This document shows positions 35,199 through 44,329 of a DNA stretch of 64,000 nucleotides, piece after piece. This DNA is from an uncultured Muribaculaceae bacterium (lineage in GTDB: Bacteria > Bacteroidota > Bacteroidia > Bacteroidales > Muribaculaceae), in the NCBI GenBank assembly GCA_910583795.1, contig CAJTZQ010000005.1:1-64000 (forward strand), given 5' to 3'. The translations under genes and the position numbers were made by a program. Position 1 is the first letter of the stretch, and each line of letters starts with the position of its first letter. The notes beneath the pieces are model-generated. The model saw nothing but the letters and a program-made list of their open reading frames with translations, had not been told where the DNA came from and searched no databases.

Positions 35199-35954
35199 AT
35201 GGAAAAAAGTGACTATATATTTGGCATTCGTGCCATTCTGGAGGCTATTGACTCTGGAAAAACTGTTGATAAAGTTTTAATAAGGCGTGATCTTGGTGGA
35301 GATCTTGCAAAAGAATTACTTGATAAAGTAAAGAAATATGATATTGTTGTGCAAAGGGTTCCATTGGAGAAATTGAACCGCATCACAATGAAAAATCATC
35401 AGGGTGCAATAGCTCTGCTTTCACCTGTAGGCTATCATAAACTTGACAACGTTATCCCTCAATTGTATGAAGATGGAAAAACTCCTCTTGCAATTGTGCT
35501 TGATGGGGTCACCGATGCCAGGAATTTTGGGGCTATTGCCAGAAGTGCCGATTGTGCGGGCGTGGATTTTATAGTCGTTCCTGAAAGAGGAAGCGCATCT
35601 GTGACTTCAGATGCTGTCAAGGCATCTGCCGGAGCTTTGTTTTATGTGCCTGTTTGTAGGGAACGTGACACTGTGACAGCCGTGAAGAAATTGAAAGAAA
35701 ACGGATATCTTATAGTCGGGGCGTCAGAAAAAGGTGCAGATAATTATACAGAAGCAGATTTCACTGTCCCGGTTGCAATAATAATGGGTGCTGAAGATAC
35801 CGGGATCTCTCCGGAAGCGCTGAAACAATGTGATCAGTTGGCGGCGATACCTATTTTGGGAAATATCGGGTCGCTAAATGTTTCAGTGGCGGCGGGGGTT
35901 ATGTTGTATGAAGCTGTGAGACAGCGTCTCTGCGCGGGGTTCAAAAATAAATAA
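35199..35954 (+). CDS. rlmB: 23S rRNA 2'-O-methyltransferase RlmB (SpoU/TrmH family)
   Basis: A 251-residue SPOUT methyltransferase. N-terminal RNA-binding substrate domain (IFGIRAILEAIDSGKTVDKV), then motifs 1-3: DGVTDARNFGAIARSADCAG, IIMGAEDTGIS and IPILGNIGSLNVSVAAGVMLYE with the knot. RlmB methylates G2251 in Escherichia coli. Last gene of the dnaN operon, nine bases after recN. Confidence 0.93.
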   Translation: MEKSDYIFGIRAILEAIDSGKTVDKVLIRRDLGGDLAKELLDKVKKYDIVVQRVPLEKLNRITMKNHQGAIALLSPVGYHKLDNVIPQLYEDGKTPLAIVLDGVTDARNFGAIARSADCAGVDFIVVPERGSASVTSDAVKASAGALFYVPVCRERDTVTAVKKLKENGYLIVGASEKGADNYTEADFTVPVAIIMGAEDTGISPEALKQCDQLAAIPILGNIGSLNVSVAAGVMLYEAVRQRLCAGFKNK

Positions 35955-36063
35955 AACTTAAGCCGCACTACGATTGTGGCATGATTCATCTATTTATTTA
36001 TTATAAATATTGGTCTATTTGCGAGGGATTTATTGAAAAAATATCCAATTAAAGAGAATGAAA

Positions 36064-36095
36064 TTTGGTGAATCCATCCTTTTAGGCTAATTTTG
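36064..36095 (+). promoter_or_regulatory. promoter for nusB
   Basis: TTTG (36064-36067), 20 bases, TAATTTTG (36088-36095). Confidence 0.75.
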
Positions 36096-36153
36096 CACTT
36101 TGTAACGGCGCATTCCGCCGCTTTACAAAACAATCTACAGAGCATAAAGAGTT

Positions 36154-37548
36154 ATGATAAATCGTGTGTTGATAAGAATAAAAGTGGTGCAGCTGCTTTA
36201 TTCCTACCTTTTGACAGATAATCGTTTCATGTTGGAATCTCAACCTTTGGCGCCGACAAAGGAGAAAAGATTCGCATATAATCTTTATCTTGACATGCTG
36301 ATGTTGATGATAAGGATATCACAAAAAATTGAGAAGCGAGGCGGTTATCTTCCGCTGCACGACACACGCTTCATTAAAAAGATTCTTGCTGACGATAAAG
36401 TGAAGTCTCTTCAGATGAAATTCCGTCAGAATGAATTTCCGTTTGAGCATCTTGTCGACGGTTTGGCGGAAAAAGTCAAGGAAAGCGGCATATACAAGAA
36501 TTTCCAGAAAAAAAATGATGATGCGGAAGATGATCAGATATGGGAACGTATTTTCAATCTGATTTTATATGTTGATCCGGCGCTAAACGCTTTGATTTCC
36601 AAAAGGGAAAATTTTACCCTCAGAGGAGTTGAGCGTATGAAAGAAATGATGACAGAGACTTTTAAGAATTTCTATTCATCACGCGACAATATAAGTGATG
36701 CTGTCAATACTCTTTCAATAAGTATGAATAAGGCACGGGAATTGTATTTCAGACTCTTGTTGCTTCCTGTTGAACTTGTTAATCTCCGGCTGGATCAGAT
36801 TGAAGAGAACCGGAACAAATATCTCCCTTCCGATGATGATCTTAATCCTAATATGAGATTTGTCGACAATGAATTGGTGGCGGCGCTCAGAGAGGATCAT
36901 GACATGGAAGATTATGTGGAGGATAACAAGATCTCTTGGATAGCTGAAGACCGTCAGCTTCTTGAATCACTTCTGACAACCATAATGAATTCAGAGGTAT
37001 ACCAAGATTATATGCGTTTCCCTGCAACTGATTTTCAGACAGATTGCGATTTTTGGAGAGATATATTTAAATATGTCATTCTCAATGATGAAAACTTCCT
37101 TGAAGCTCTTGAAAACAAATCAGTTTTTTGGAATGACGATCTTGATATTATAAGCACGTTTGTCTTGAAAACTTTGAGGAGATTTGAAGAAGGATGTCCC
37201 GGAAACCGTCCTGTACTTCCCATGTATAAGGATGAGGAGGATGCTCAGTTTGGTTTCAAGCTCTTCTCGGATGTAGTGAAAAATAAAGATGTATACCGTA
37301 GGTATATAGATGACTCCATCGTAGGAGAAAAGTGGGACAGCGAACGTTTGGCATTTATGGATGTTGTTGTGACAATGACTGCATTATCGGAGATTATTAA
37401 TTTCCCAAAAATACCTCTCGTTGTCAGCATTAATGAATATATTGAACTGGCAAAAAGCTACAGCACATCTAAAAGCGGAGCGTTTGTAAATGGTTTGTTG
37501 TCTTCTATCACTGAAAAACTCAGGGAAGAAAACAAAATCCACAAATAA
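36154..37548 (+). CDS. nusB: enlarged NusB-type antitermination factor
   Basis: A 464-residue protein, over three times the size of Escherichia coli NusB (139). The N-terminus (MINRVLIRIKVVQLLYSYLL) and C-terminus (WDSERLAFMDVVVTMTALSE, INEYIELAKSYSTSKSGAFVNGLLSSI) match the two ends of the NusB fold. About 300 residues of helical, charged sequence separate them, including possible coiled coil at 190-250. Bacteroidota NusB is generally longer, near 310 residues; this is longer still. It would assist rRNA transcription with NusE. Transcribed from its own promoter. Confidence 0.88.
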   Translation: MINRVLIRIKVVQLLYSYLLTDNRFMLESQPLAPTKEKRFAYNLYLDMLMLMIRISQKIEKRGGYLPLHDTRFIKKILADDKVKSLQMKFRQNEFPFEHLVDGLAEKVKESGIYKNFQKKNDDAEDDQIWERIFNLILYVDPALNALISKRENFTLRGVERMKEMMTETFKNFYSSRDNISDAVNTLSISMNKARELYFRLLLLPVELVNLRLDQIEENRNKYLPSDDDLNPNMRFVDNELVAALREDHDMEDYVEDNKISWIAEDRQLLESLLTTIMNSEVYQDYMRFPATDFQTDCDFWRDIFKYVILNDENFLEALENKSVFWNDDLDIISTFVLKTLRRFEEGCPGNRPVLPMYKDEEDAQFGFKLFSDVVKNKDVYRRYIDDSIVGEKWDSERLAFMDVVVTMTALSEIINFPKIPLVVSINEYIELAKSYSTSKSGAFVNGLLSSITEKLREENKIHK

Positions 37549-37596
37549 TTATGATGGGAGTAAAGTGGTGCAGCTTTCATTATTATCCAAATAAAT

Positions 37597-37628
37597 TTTG
37601 GAAAAGAGAGGAAAAGGTGCTAACTTTG
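37597..37628 (+). promoter_or_regulatory. promoter for yajC
   Basis: TTTG (37597-37600), 20 bases, TAACTTTG (37621-37628). Confidence 0.75.
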
Positions 37629-37672
37629 TAAAAGTAATAATATTCATTAATACCGAAACAACTTAGAAAGTA

Positions 37673-37993
37673 ATGAACCTACTGAATTCAATATTCCTTC
37701 TGGAAGCACAAGCTCAAGGGGGAGGGCTCAGCGGAATGATCATGATTGTGGCTATGATTGCCATCTTTTATTTTTTCATGATTCGTCCTCAGTCTAAAAA
37801 GCAGAAAGAGATTAAGAAAGCTCGCGAGGCTATGCAGAGTGGTGACAAGGTTATCACTGCAGGTGGAATTCACGGCAAGATAAAAGAAATCAGTGAGAAT
37901 GTCATCATTATGGAAGTTGCTCCCGGTGTAAGCTTGAAAGTTGATAAATCGTCAGTTTATCCGGCAGCAGACAAACCCGCTGAAAAGAAATAA
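37673..37993 (+). CDS. yajC: preprotein translocase accessory subunit YajC
   Basis: A 106-residue protein with one N-terminal membrane helix (about 16-37, GMIMIVAMIAIFYFFMIRPQ) and the conserved RPQSKKQKEIKKAREAMQSG and GDKVITAGGIHGKI stretches. YajC associates with SecDF. The hydrophilic C-terminus ends in lysines. A hairpin after the gene may attenuate reading into the YbbR-like gene. Confidence 0.95.
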   Translation: MNLLNSIFLLEAQAQGGGLSGMIMIVAMIAIFYFFMIRPQSKKQKEIKKAREAMQSGDKVITAGGIHGKIKEISENVIIMEVAPGVSLKVDKSSVYPAADKPAEKK

Positions 37994-38013
37994 AATTTCA
38001 ACAAAGTAGAAAA

Positions 38014-38050
38014 TTGCCGGAGGCATAAATCAGCCACCGGCACTTTTTGT
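38014..38050 (+). terminator. hairpin between yajC and YbbR-like gene
   Basis: TGCCGG (38015-38020) pairs with CCGGCA (38037-38042) and is followed by CTTTTTGTTTTTG, only ten bases before the next start codon. Likely a partial terminator. Confidence 0.6.
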
Positions 38051-38060
38051 TTTTGCAGTC

Positions 38061-39038
38061 ATGAACATCAATCAGGAAGAAGTCAAAAACAAATGGAGAC
38101 GGCTCAAGGGATCCTCGGGCTTTCACAATATTGTGCTATTTCTTGAATTTGTTGCCGTGAGTGCATTGTTCTGGCTCATTCTTGCACTGAATGATAGTGC
38201 CCAAAATAATTTCAATGTAAGGGTTCAGATCTCAAATGTGCCTGATACCGTTACATTTATTTCAGATATTCCTGAAAAAATTCATGTCAGTGTAAGGGAT
38301 AAGGGCACTAATCTATGGCGTAGCGGCATTCTCCGTCATCCCACTTTATCTATCAACTTTAAGGAGTATGGCGATAAGGGAATGTTAAGGTTTACAAAGA
38401 ATGATTTGCTCTCGTCTTTAAAATCGGTGTTCGGATCTACGGCTCAAATCACAGCACTATCCTTGGATTCTCTCAATCTTGTTTACACTACAAATAAAGG
38501 GAAGAGGGTTCCGGTTGTGATAGATGCAATGATTATGCCTGCATCAGGAAGTATTCAGGAAGGTGATGCCAGATCAGTGCCTTCAAATGTGCTTGTTTAT
38601 GCCGAACAGGAAGTGCTTGACACAATTCATAAAGTGGTGACGGAGAATATTGACCTTATGGATATATCCGAAACTACACAGATAGATGTGAATCTAAGGA
38701 AAATCAAAGGCGCACGTATTCTGCCATCTCAAGTGAAAGTCATGGTTCCCATTGAGCCTTTAGTTAAAAAGGAAGCCTTGATAACAATTACTCCCACAAA
38801 TGTGCCGAAAGGGGAGAGTCTGTTGCTGTTCCCTTCTAAAGTGCCGGTGCAATACTATGTGGCAATGAGTAGATTGGGGGATAATGACGATCCATCAATT
38901 GAACTTCAGGTAGACTACAATCAGATTGACCGTTCTAAGTCCGGACGCTTACATGTGGAAGTTATAAGGTACCCTGACCGTTTCCAGAATTTGTCTTTGA
39001 AAAATGACAGTGTTGAGTATACGATTGTCAAAAATTGA
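38061..39038 (+). CDS. YbbR-like membrane-anchored protein
   Basis: A 325-residue protein with one membrane helix (about 22-42, IVLFLEFVAVSALFWLILAL) and an extracytoplasmic part. Typical YbbR-like features are the repeated beta-rich modules (residues 50-130, 135-220, 225-325). In Firmicutes YbbR/CdaR proteins regulate diadenylate cyclase; Bacteroidota members are uncharacterised and no cyclase gene is adjacent. Located between yajC and coaE, as in relatives. Confidence 0.82.
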   Translation: MNINQEEVKNKWRRLKGSSGFHNIVLFLEFVAVSALFWLILALNDSAQNNFNVRVQISNVPDTVTFISDIPEKIHVSVRDKGTNLWRSGILRHPTLSINFKEYGDKGMLRFTKNDLLSSLKSVFGSTAQITALSLDSLNLVYTTNKGKRVPVVIDAMIMPASGSIQEGDARSVPSNVLVYAEQEVLDTIHKVVTENIDLMDISETTQIDVNLRKIKGARILPSQVKVMVPIEPLVKKEALITITPTNVPKGESLLLFPSKVPVQYYVAMSRLGDNDDPSIELQVDYNQIDRSKSGRLHVEVIRYPDRFQNLSLKNDSVEYTIVKN

Positions 39039-39056
39039 ATTCAAGAATATTCCGGT

Positions 39057-39650
39057 ATGGACGAGAAATGCATAATTGGAATCACAGGGGGTATAGGTGC
39101 GGGTAAAAGTGTTGTGTCAAGAATACTTAGATTAAAAGGATATCCTGTGTATGATTGTGATTATGAGGCTAAAAGACTCATGGACAATAATGAAGATGTG
39201 ATTTTTCTGCTGAAGGAATTATTGAGTGAGGCAATCTATACGGAAGAAGGGAAACTTGACAGAAGATTGATGTCGCAGAAGCTATTCTCAGATGATGAAA
39301 TCAGGCTTGGAGTCAATAAGATTGTCCACGAGGCTGTGAGAAATGACTTCCTTGTCTGGGCGGATCAGTTTGTTTCTCCTGTGTTTGTAGAATCAGCTAT
39401 TCTTTCTACAAGCCTGATGGATAGGTTCTGCACAAATGTCTGGCTGATAGATGCTCCTGTGGGAATAAGAGTGGAGAGGGTAAAAAAAAGAAATGGATTG
39501 ACGGAAGAGGAAATTTTAGCTCGTATTGCCTCGCAGGCGAGAGAATTTGATCTTCTTCCTAAGACAAAAACGGAAACCATTGACAATAGCGGGGAGATCC
39601 CCCTGCTTGATCAAATAGATAAGTTATTAGAATCATCAAATCAAATATAA
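39057..39650 (+). CDS. coaE: dephospho-CoA kinase
   Basis: A 197-residue P-loop kinase for the last step of coenzyme A synthesis. P-loop GGIGAGKSVVSRIL (11-24), YDCDYEAKRL near 33-42, and R-rich lid region ERVKKRNGLTEEEILARIASQ. Typical length. coaBC lies 7 kb upstream in another transcript. Confidence 0.95.
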   Translation: MDEKCIIGITGGIGAGKSVVSRILRLKGYPVYDCDYEAKRLMDNNEDVIFLLKELLSEAIYTEEGKLDRRLMSQKLFSDDEIRLGVNKIVHEAVRNDFLVWADQFVSPVFVESAILSTSLMDRFCTNVWLIDAPVGIRVERVKKRNGLTEEEILARIASQAREFDLLPKTKTETIDNSGEIPLLDQIDKLLESSNQI

Positions 39651-39655
39651 GAAAC

Positions 39656-40090
39656 ATGCTTAGAGAAATTTTGGCAATCACCGGAAAGCCCGGTTTGTTT
39701 CGCATTGTGTCGCAAGGCAACAGAATGCTTGTGGTTGAAGAACTCAAAACCAAAAAGCGTTTCCCTGCTCACGCACGCGACAAAGTCGTTTCATTAGGGG
39801 ATATCGCCATGTATACTGATTCCGGCGACAAACCGCTTGGCGAGATTCTTGATCTTGTATATGCCCGCAATGAAGGTAAGACAATAGATGTCAAGAAGCT
39901 TATCTCGGAAGGCAAGCTTCGTGAAGAATTTGAAGCTGTTATTCCTGATTTCGATCAGGAAAGAGTTTACGATAATGATATTAAAAAACTCTTTACCTGG
40001 TATAACATTCTCGTGGAAGAGGGTATGACAAAATTTACGGAAGACGAGCCTGTGCCTGAAGAAAAATCTGAAGATAATAAAGAGGCTTAA
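39656..40090 (+). CDS. DUF5606 domain protein
   Basis: A 144-residue protein with the DUF5606 pattern (MLREILAITGKPGLFRIVSQ, ARDKVVSLGDIAMYT, LRKLFTWYNILVEEG-like ending). No signal or membrane segment; C-terminus acidic. It lies five bases after coaE, a conserved pairing in Bacteroidales. Function unknown. Confidence 0.85.
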   Translation: MLREILAITGKPGLFRIVSQGNRMLVVEELKTKKRFPAHARDKVVSLGDIAMYTDSGDKPLGEILDLVYARNEGKTIDVKKLISEGKLREEFEAVIPDFDQERVYDNDIKKLFTWYNILVEEGMTKFTEDEPVPEEKSEDNKEA

Positions 40091-40112
40091 AATCCGGTTT
40101 ACTTGTATTTCG

Positions 40113-40144
40113 GGGCAGTTCAATAGATTAGTATTGATCTGCCC
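40113..40144 (+). terminator. hairpin after DUF5606 gene
   Basis: GGGCAG-TTCAATA pairs with TATTGA-T-CTGCCC with one mismatch. No T tract follows. Confidence 0.45.
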
Positions 40145-40251
40145 TGTCTGTTTATGATATGGTTATGTAATTTGTGATAAATCGGTAGAGAGGAACTACG
40201 AATTTATATGACAAAGATATATTTATGTATTTAAAGTATTTTACCTTGAAG

Positions 40252-40259
40252 TAACTTTG
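40252..40259 (+). promoter_or_regulatory. -7 box for the esterase/GH67 operon
   Basis: TAACTTTG, 26 bases before the start codon. No TTTG at the right distance, so an activator may be needed. Confidence 0.5.
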
Positions 40260-40285
40260 CTTAGATAAAACTTAATAACTTTAAT

Positions 40286-41917
40286 ATGAAGCATAATCAT
40301 ATTTTTCTTGCAATCTGTTTTGCTGTATTTATGGCGCATCCGGTAAAGTCTGAGGTTTCTCTACCCGATGTGTTGACTGATGGAATGATGGTTCAAAGAG
40401 ACGCTCCTGTGTGTTTATGGGGTCATGCTGATCCCGGAGAAAGGGTAGTTGCGATGTGTGGGACAAATAAGTCGGAAACTACCGCCGACAAAAATGGTAA
40501 ATGGAGCTTGAAGTTACCCCAATTATCTTCCGGAGGTCCGTATTCAATTACAATAAACAATAATGTGATTGAAAATATAATTGCAGGGGACGTATTTTTA
40601 TGTTCCGGGCAATCTAATATGGAATTACCCATATCTCGGGTCACAGATTTATTTGCAGAAGAGGTTGCTGAGTACAAAAATAGTAATATTCGATTTTTTC
40701 AAGCAGATAAATTATTTGACTTTCATGCGGAATGTGATAACGTGAAAGGAAAGTGGAGTTGCTTGACACCTCAAACTGCTCGCTCCTATTCAGCATTATG
40801 CTATTTCTTTGCAAAAAAATTAAATGAAGATACTGGAATTCCTGTAGGTATTATCAATTGTAGTTGGGGTGGCACCCCGATAGAATCTTGGATAAGCCGT
40901 GAGTCCCTTCAAAATTATCCTATGGCGTTAAACAAACTTAAGCTTTATGAGGATGACCACTATCGGGAAAGAATCAAACGTCTTGAAGGTGAAAATTTTG
41001 CCAGATGGGGGAAAGTCCTGTACGATTCTGATCCCGGAATACAATCTTCTACAAAATGGTATGCTCCGGAACATGACGATTCATCATGGACATCCGTTAA
41101 AGTGCCGGGAGAATATGGTTCGGCTGAGAATAGTTGGGGTTCTGATGGACTTAACCCGATAAATGGCAGTCATTGGTTCAGAAAAACTATTGAGGTTCCG
41201 TCACATCTTGCCGGTAAGGATGCTGTTTTACGTTTAGGATGTATCGTAGACGCGGATTCAGTGTTTTTTAATGGTGAGTTTATAGGGACCACGTCTTATC
41301 AATATCCTCCAAGAATTTATTCAGTTCCTGGGAATATCGTAAAATCAGGTAAAAATCAAATCACTGTGAGATTGATAAGCCAGAATGGATTTCCCCATTT
41401 TGTTTCAGAGAAACCTTATAAGTTTATTTCCGGAGAGGAGGAAATCTCTCTTGAGGGGGAATGGAAATATAGCCTTGGTACAAGGATGATCCCGGGACCA
41501 GGAATGGAATTCTATTGTTATGTGCCGACCGTACTTTATAATTCCATGATTCATCCGCTTGCAGGATTGCCGATATCAGGGGTGGTATGGTATCAGGGTG
41601 AATCTAATGTCAACAGCTGGAATCAGTATTCTTCTTTGTTGCAAACACTAATGTTGAATTGGAGGAATACTTGGAATAATTCTGACCTTCCTTTCTATGT
41701 GGTGGAACTTGCAGGTTTCCTTCATCCTTCAGATGCAGTTGGCATACAAGCCTGGAATGAGATGCGCAAGGCACAGGCTGAAGGAGTTAAAAAAACAAGT
41801 AATGCTTGGCTGATTAAAAACAGTGATCTGGGTGAATGGAACGACATCCATCCTTTAGACAAAAAAACGCTTGGAGTGCGTGTGGCAGAAACCGTTATCA
41901 ATTCACGTAATAGATAA
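40286..41917 (+). CDS. SASA-family carbohydrate acetylesterase
   Basis: A 543-residue exported protein (signal 1-22, CFAVFMAHPVKS). The SGNH/SASA catalytic module begins with FLCSGQSNMELPI (serine in GQSNM, about 110-115), with GGTPIESW and a late NDIHPLDK histidine motif. A jelly-roll sugar-binding domain (about 245-385, with WFRKTIEVP and ADSVFFNGEFIG) is inserted between the halves. Annotated relatives are called sialate O-acetylesterase, but the pairing two bases upstream of a GH67 alpha-glucuronidase suggests an acetylxylan esterase. Confidence 0.87.
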   Translation: MKHNHIFLAICFAVFMAHPVKSEVSLPDVLTDGMMVQRDAPVCLWGHADPGERVVAMCGTNKSETTADKNGKWSLKLPQLSSGGPYSITINNNVIENIIAGDVFLCSGQSNMELPISRVTDLFAEEVAEYKNSNIRFFQADKLFDFHAECDNVKGKWSCLTPQTARSYSALCYFFAKKLNEDTGIPVGIINCSWGGTPIESWISRESLQNYPMALNKLKLYEDDHYRERIKRLEGENFARWGKVLYDSDPGIQSSTKWYAPEHDDSSWTSVKVPGEYGSAENSWGSDGLNPINGSHWFRKTIEVPSHLAGKDAVLRLGCIVDADSVFFNGEFIGTTSYQYPPRIYSVPGNIVKSGKNQITVRLISQNGFPHFVSEKPYKFISGEEEISLEGEWKYSLGTRMIPGPGMEFYCYVPTVLYNSMIHPLAGLPISGVVWYQGESNVNSWNQYSSLLQTLMLNWRNTWNNSDLPFYVVELAGFLHPSDAVGIQAWNEMRKAQAEGVKKTSNAWLIKNSDLGEWNDIHPLDKKTLGVRVAETVINSRNR

Positions 41918-41919
41918 TT

Positions 41920-43770
41920 ATGAGAATCAAAAGATTGTATTTAATATATTTTGCGGTGATCGTTTTTTGTTTTACTGCATTCGCTAATGATGAATCTTTT
42001 AAAATTCTACCCGGTGCTCAGCCATCTGTGGAAGCTGCTTCCCCGATAGCGAAATTGTATGGGGAAAATCATTTGAAGCGTTTGAAAGCGCTTGGCGTTG
42101 AAGTGTCGGATACTATTGTCTCATCCCCGACATTTTCTTTGAGAATATTGAATCATTGGGATAATCTTGATGGCACAGTGGAACGAGGATATGGTGGCAA
42201 AAGCCTTTGGAATTGGGAAGAATTGCCGGACAAGGTTTCTCCTCGTTATGCAGAGTATGCTTCAATGTGTGCGGCAGTGGGTATTAATGGAACGGTTCTC
42301 AACAATGTGAATGCTTCTTCAAATATTCTTAAAGAGGAATATCTTGAAAAAGTGAAGTCTATTGCCGATGTTTTTCGCCCCTATGGGTTGAAAGTCTATC
42401 TGTCTGCTAATTTTGCAGCTCCGATGCAGATCGGGGGGATTGCGAATGCTGATCCTCTAAATAAAGATGTTATGGGTTGGTGGAAAAAAACTGTGGAGAG
42501 GATATATAATTTGATCCCGGATTTCGGAGGCTTTTTGGTCAAAGCTAATTCTGAGGGTCAGCCCGGTCCATGCGATTTTGGACGAACTCATGCAGAAGGG
42601 GCAAATATGCTTGCAAGAATAATGAAACCATATGGAGGGATAATCATGTGGCGTGCCTTTGTCTATTCTCCCGGTGACTCCGACAGGGCGAAGCAGGCAT
42701 ATCTCGAATTTAAGCCTCTCGACGGAGAGTTTGAAGGTAATGTCATTGTTCAGATAAAAAACGGACCTATCGATTTTCAGCCCCGTGAGCCGTTTAGTCC
42801 GTTGCTTGTGGATATGCCCGGAACTTTAACTATGCCGGAACTTCAGATCACCCAGGAATATCTCGGGCATAGTAACCATATGGCTTATCTTGCCCCGATG
42901 TGGTCAGAATTGTTTTCTTTTGTCTCTCCCGAGAGTCAGGTGGGTGTGGCAGGAGTGGCTAACATAGGTGATTCCGACAATTTCACATCTCATCCTTTTG
43001 CTCGTGCAAACTGGTATGCTTTTGGCAGACTTTCCTGGGATCCGTCATTGTCTCCTGAGCAGATAGCCCGTGAGTGGGTGGCTCTTGAATTGAAACCTTC
43101 TTCCAAAAAGAGTGAAGACAGAATCGTTGACATGATGATGCGGTCGCGTGAGGCTGTGGTTGACTATATGATGCCTATGGGTTTGCATCATCTTTTTGCG
43201 TTCGGTCATCATTATGGACCCGAGCCATGGTGCGCTCCGGAGGGTGCGCGTGAGGATTGGCTGCCTCGATATTATCATAGGGCTGATTCTATTGGAATAG
43301 GTTTTGACCGCACTCAGACCGGCAGTGACGCCGTGTCGCAATATCCGTTGCCATATTCCGAAGAATATGCATCTATAGAGAAATGTCCTGAGGAGTATCT
43401 GCTATGGTTCCATCATGTAGGCTGGTCTGACAGGATTAAGACGGGTGAGACTTTGTGGGAAGCATTGTGCCGTCACTATGAGCATGGAGTGAAGGAGGCG
43501 GAAAAATTTATCGAGGATTGGAATGCATGTGAACCTGATATCTCAGATAAGGTTCTTTTTGCAGATGTGGCGGAAAGGTTGAAAATCCAGGCTAAGGATG
43601 CAAGATGGTGGAAAGATGCCTGCCTGTTGTATTTTCAGGAAATCAACGGGTTGGAATTTCCCGATTTTGTAACTCCTGCAGTCAGGAGTCTTGATGAATA
43701 TAAGGCTGTCAATCTTGGAATAGATAATTTTACCTGCCCTTCGGGAGAATTGCTTGACAGTATGCGTTGA
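41920..43770 (+). CDS. GH67 alpha-glucuronidase
   Basis: A 616-residue exported enzyme (signal 1-22, VIVFCFTAFA) that removes 4-O-methyl-glucuronic acid from xylo-oligosaccharides. GH67 signatures: RILNHWDNLDGTVERGYGG, GFLVKANSEGQPGP, IDFQPREPFSPLL, PELQITQEYLGH (last two with likely catalytic acids). The first HWDNLDG motif begins near residue 77, while most family members have an N-terminal beta-domain of about 130-150 residues there; that domain seems reduced. Co-transcribed with the esterase. Confidence 0.92.
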   Translation: MRIKRLYLIYFAVIVFCFTAFANDESFKILPGAQPSVEAASPIAKLYGENHLKRLKALGVEVSDTIVSSPTFSLRILNHWDNLDGTVERGYGGKSLWNWEELPDKVSPRYAEYASMCAAVGINGTVLNNVNASSNILKEEYLEKVKSIADVFRPYGLKVYLSANFAAPMQIGGIANADPLNKDVMGWWKKTVERIYNLIPDFGGFLVKANSEGQPGPCDFGRTHAEGANMLARIMKPYGGIIMWRAFVYSPGDSDRAKQAYLEFKPLDGEFEGNVIVQIKNGPIDFQPREPFSPLLVDMPGTLTMPELQITQEYLGHSNHMAYLAPMWSELFSFVSPESQVGVAGVANIGDSDNFTSHPFARANWYAFGRLSWDPSLSPEQIAREWVALELKPSSKKSEDRIVDMMMRSREAVVDYMMPMGLHHLFAFGHHYGPEPWCAPEGAREDWLPRYYHRADSIGIGFDRTQTGSDAVSQYPLPYSEEYASIEKCPEEYLLWFHHVGWSDRIKTGETLWEALCRHYEHGVKEAEKFIEDWNACEPDISDKVLFADVAERLKIQAKDARWWKDACLLYFQEINGLEFPDFVTPAVRSLDEYKAVNLGIDNFTCPSGELLDSMR

Positions 43771-43823
43771 AATTACTTTTGATTCTCAATAAGAGCTCGT
43801 GCCTTAATGAGAGTTATAAATTA

Positions 43824-43868
43824 GGCTCTGTTCCCGGACATTATTCAATAAAGTCAGGGAACAGAGCC
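43824..43868. terminator. 12-bp bidirectional hairpin between convergent genes
   Basis: GGCTCTGTTCCC pairs perfectly with GGGAACAGAGCC (43857-43868) over a 21-base loop. T tracts are weak on both sides. Confidence 0.6.
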
Positions 43869-43874
43869 GGTTTG

Positions 43875-44099
43875 TTAATTAAATACCCCATAAATAAGGA
43901 TCAGGATTGCGCCGACTATCAACATAATATTGGCAGCCCTTGCATCGATACGCCTTTTCTGTTTCATCAGCCTGATAGCGCTCACTCTCTCTCCGATCCG
44001 TCGGGGAGTGAGGGCTCTTACTTCAGAGTGAGCATTAAGTCGGAGCCAAACTGACAAGATGCATCCGACAAAAAAGATAATAATACCTGCCGCAAACAT
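43875..44099 (-). CDS. small two-helix membrane protein
   Basis: A 74-residue frame with two hydrophobic segments (about 1-20, MFAAGIIIFFVGCILSVWL; and 58-73, MLIVGAILILIYGVF) separated by a strongly basic stretch with many arginines. This topology favours a real protein, and the frame sits exactly up to the terminator at 43868. I recognise no family. No promoter box found. Confidence 0.55.
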   Translation of the reverse strand: MFAAGIIIFFVGCILSVWLRLNAHSEVRALTPRRIGERVSAIRLMKQKRRIDARAANIMLIVGAILILIYGVFN

Positions 44100-44329
44100 A
44101 GTTTTGATTTTTAGAACATTCCGTATATTCTAAAAAACGACAATGCATATGAATGGTTTACTTCTCAATATGTTAATAATTCTCATTAACATGACATGAA
44201 TATGTGTATATGTTCTAAAATTAAACAGAATACCGGCTGGATAGTTAATTTATGGAAACACATGGAACATTGCTCCATTGTCCGAGTGGTATGGAGTGTG
44301 TTGATATTTGATGTCGATAATGTGTTCGC

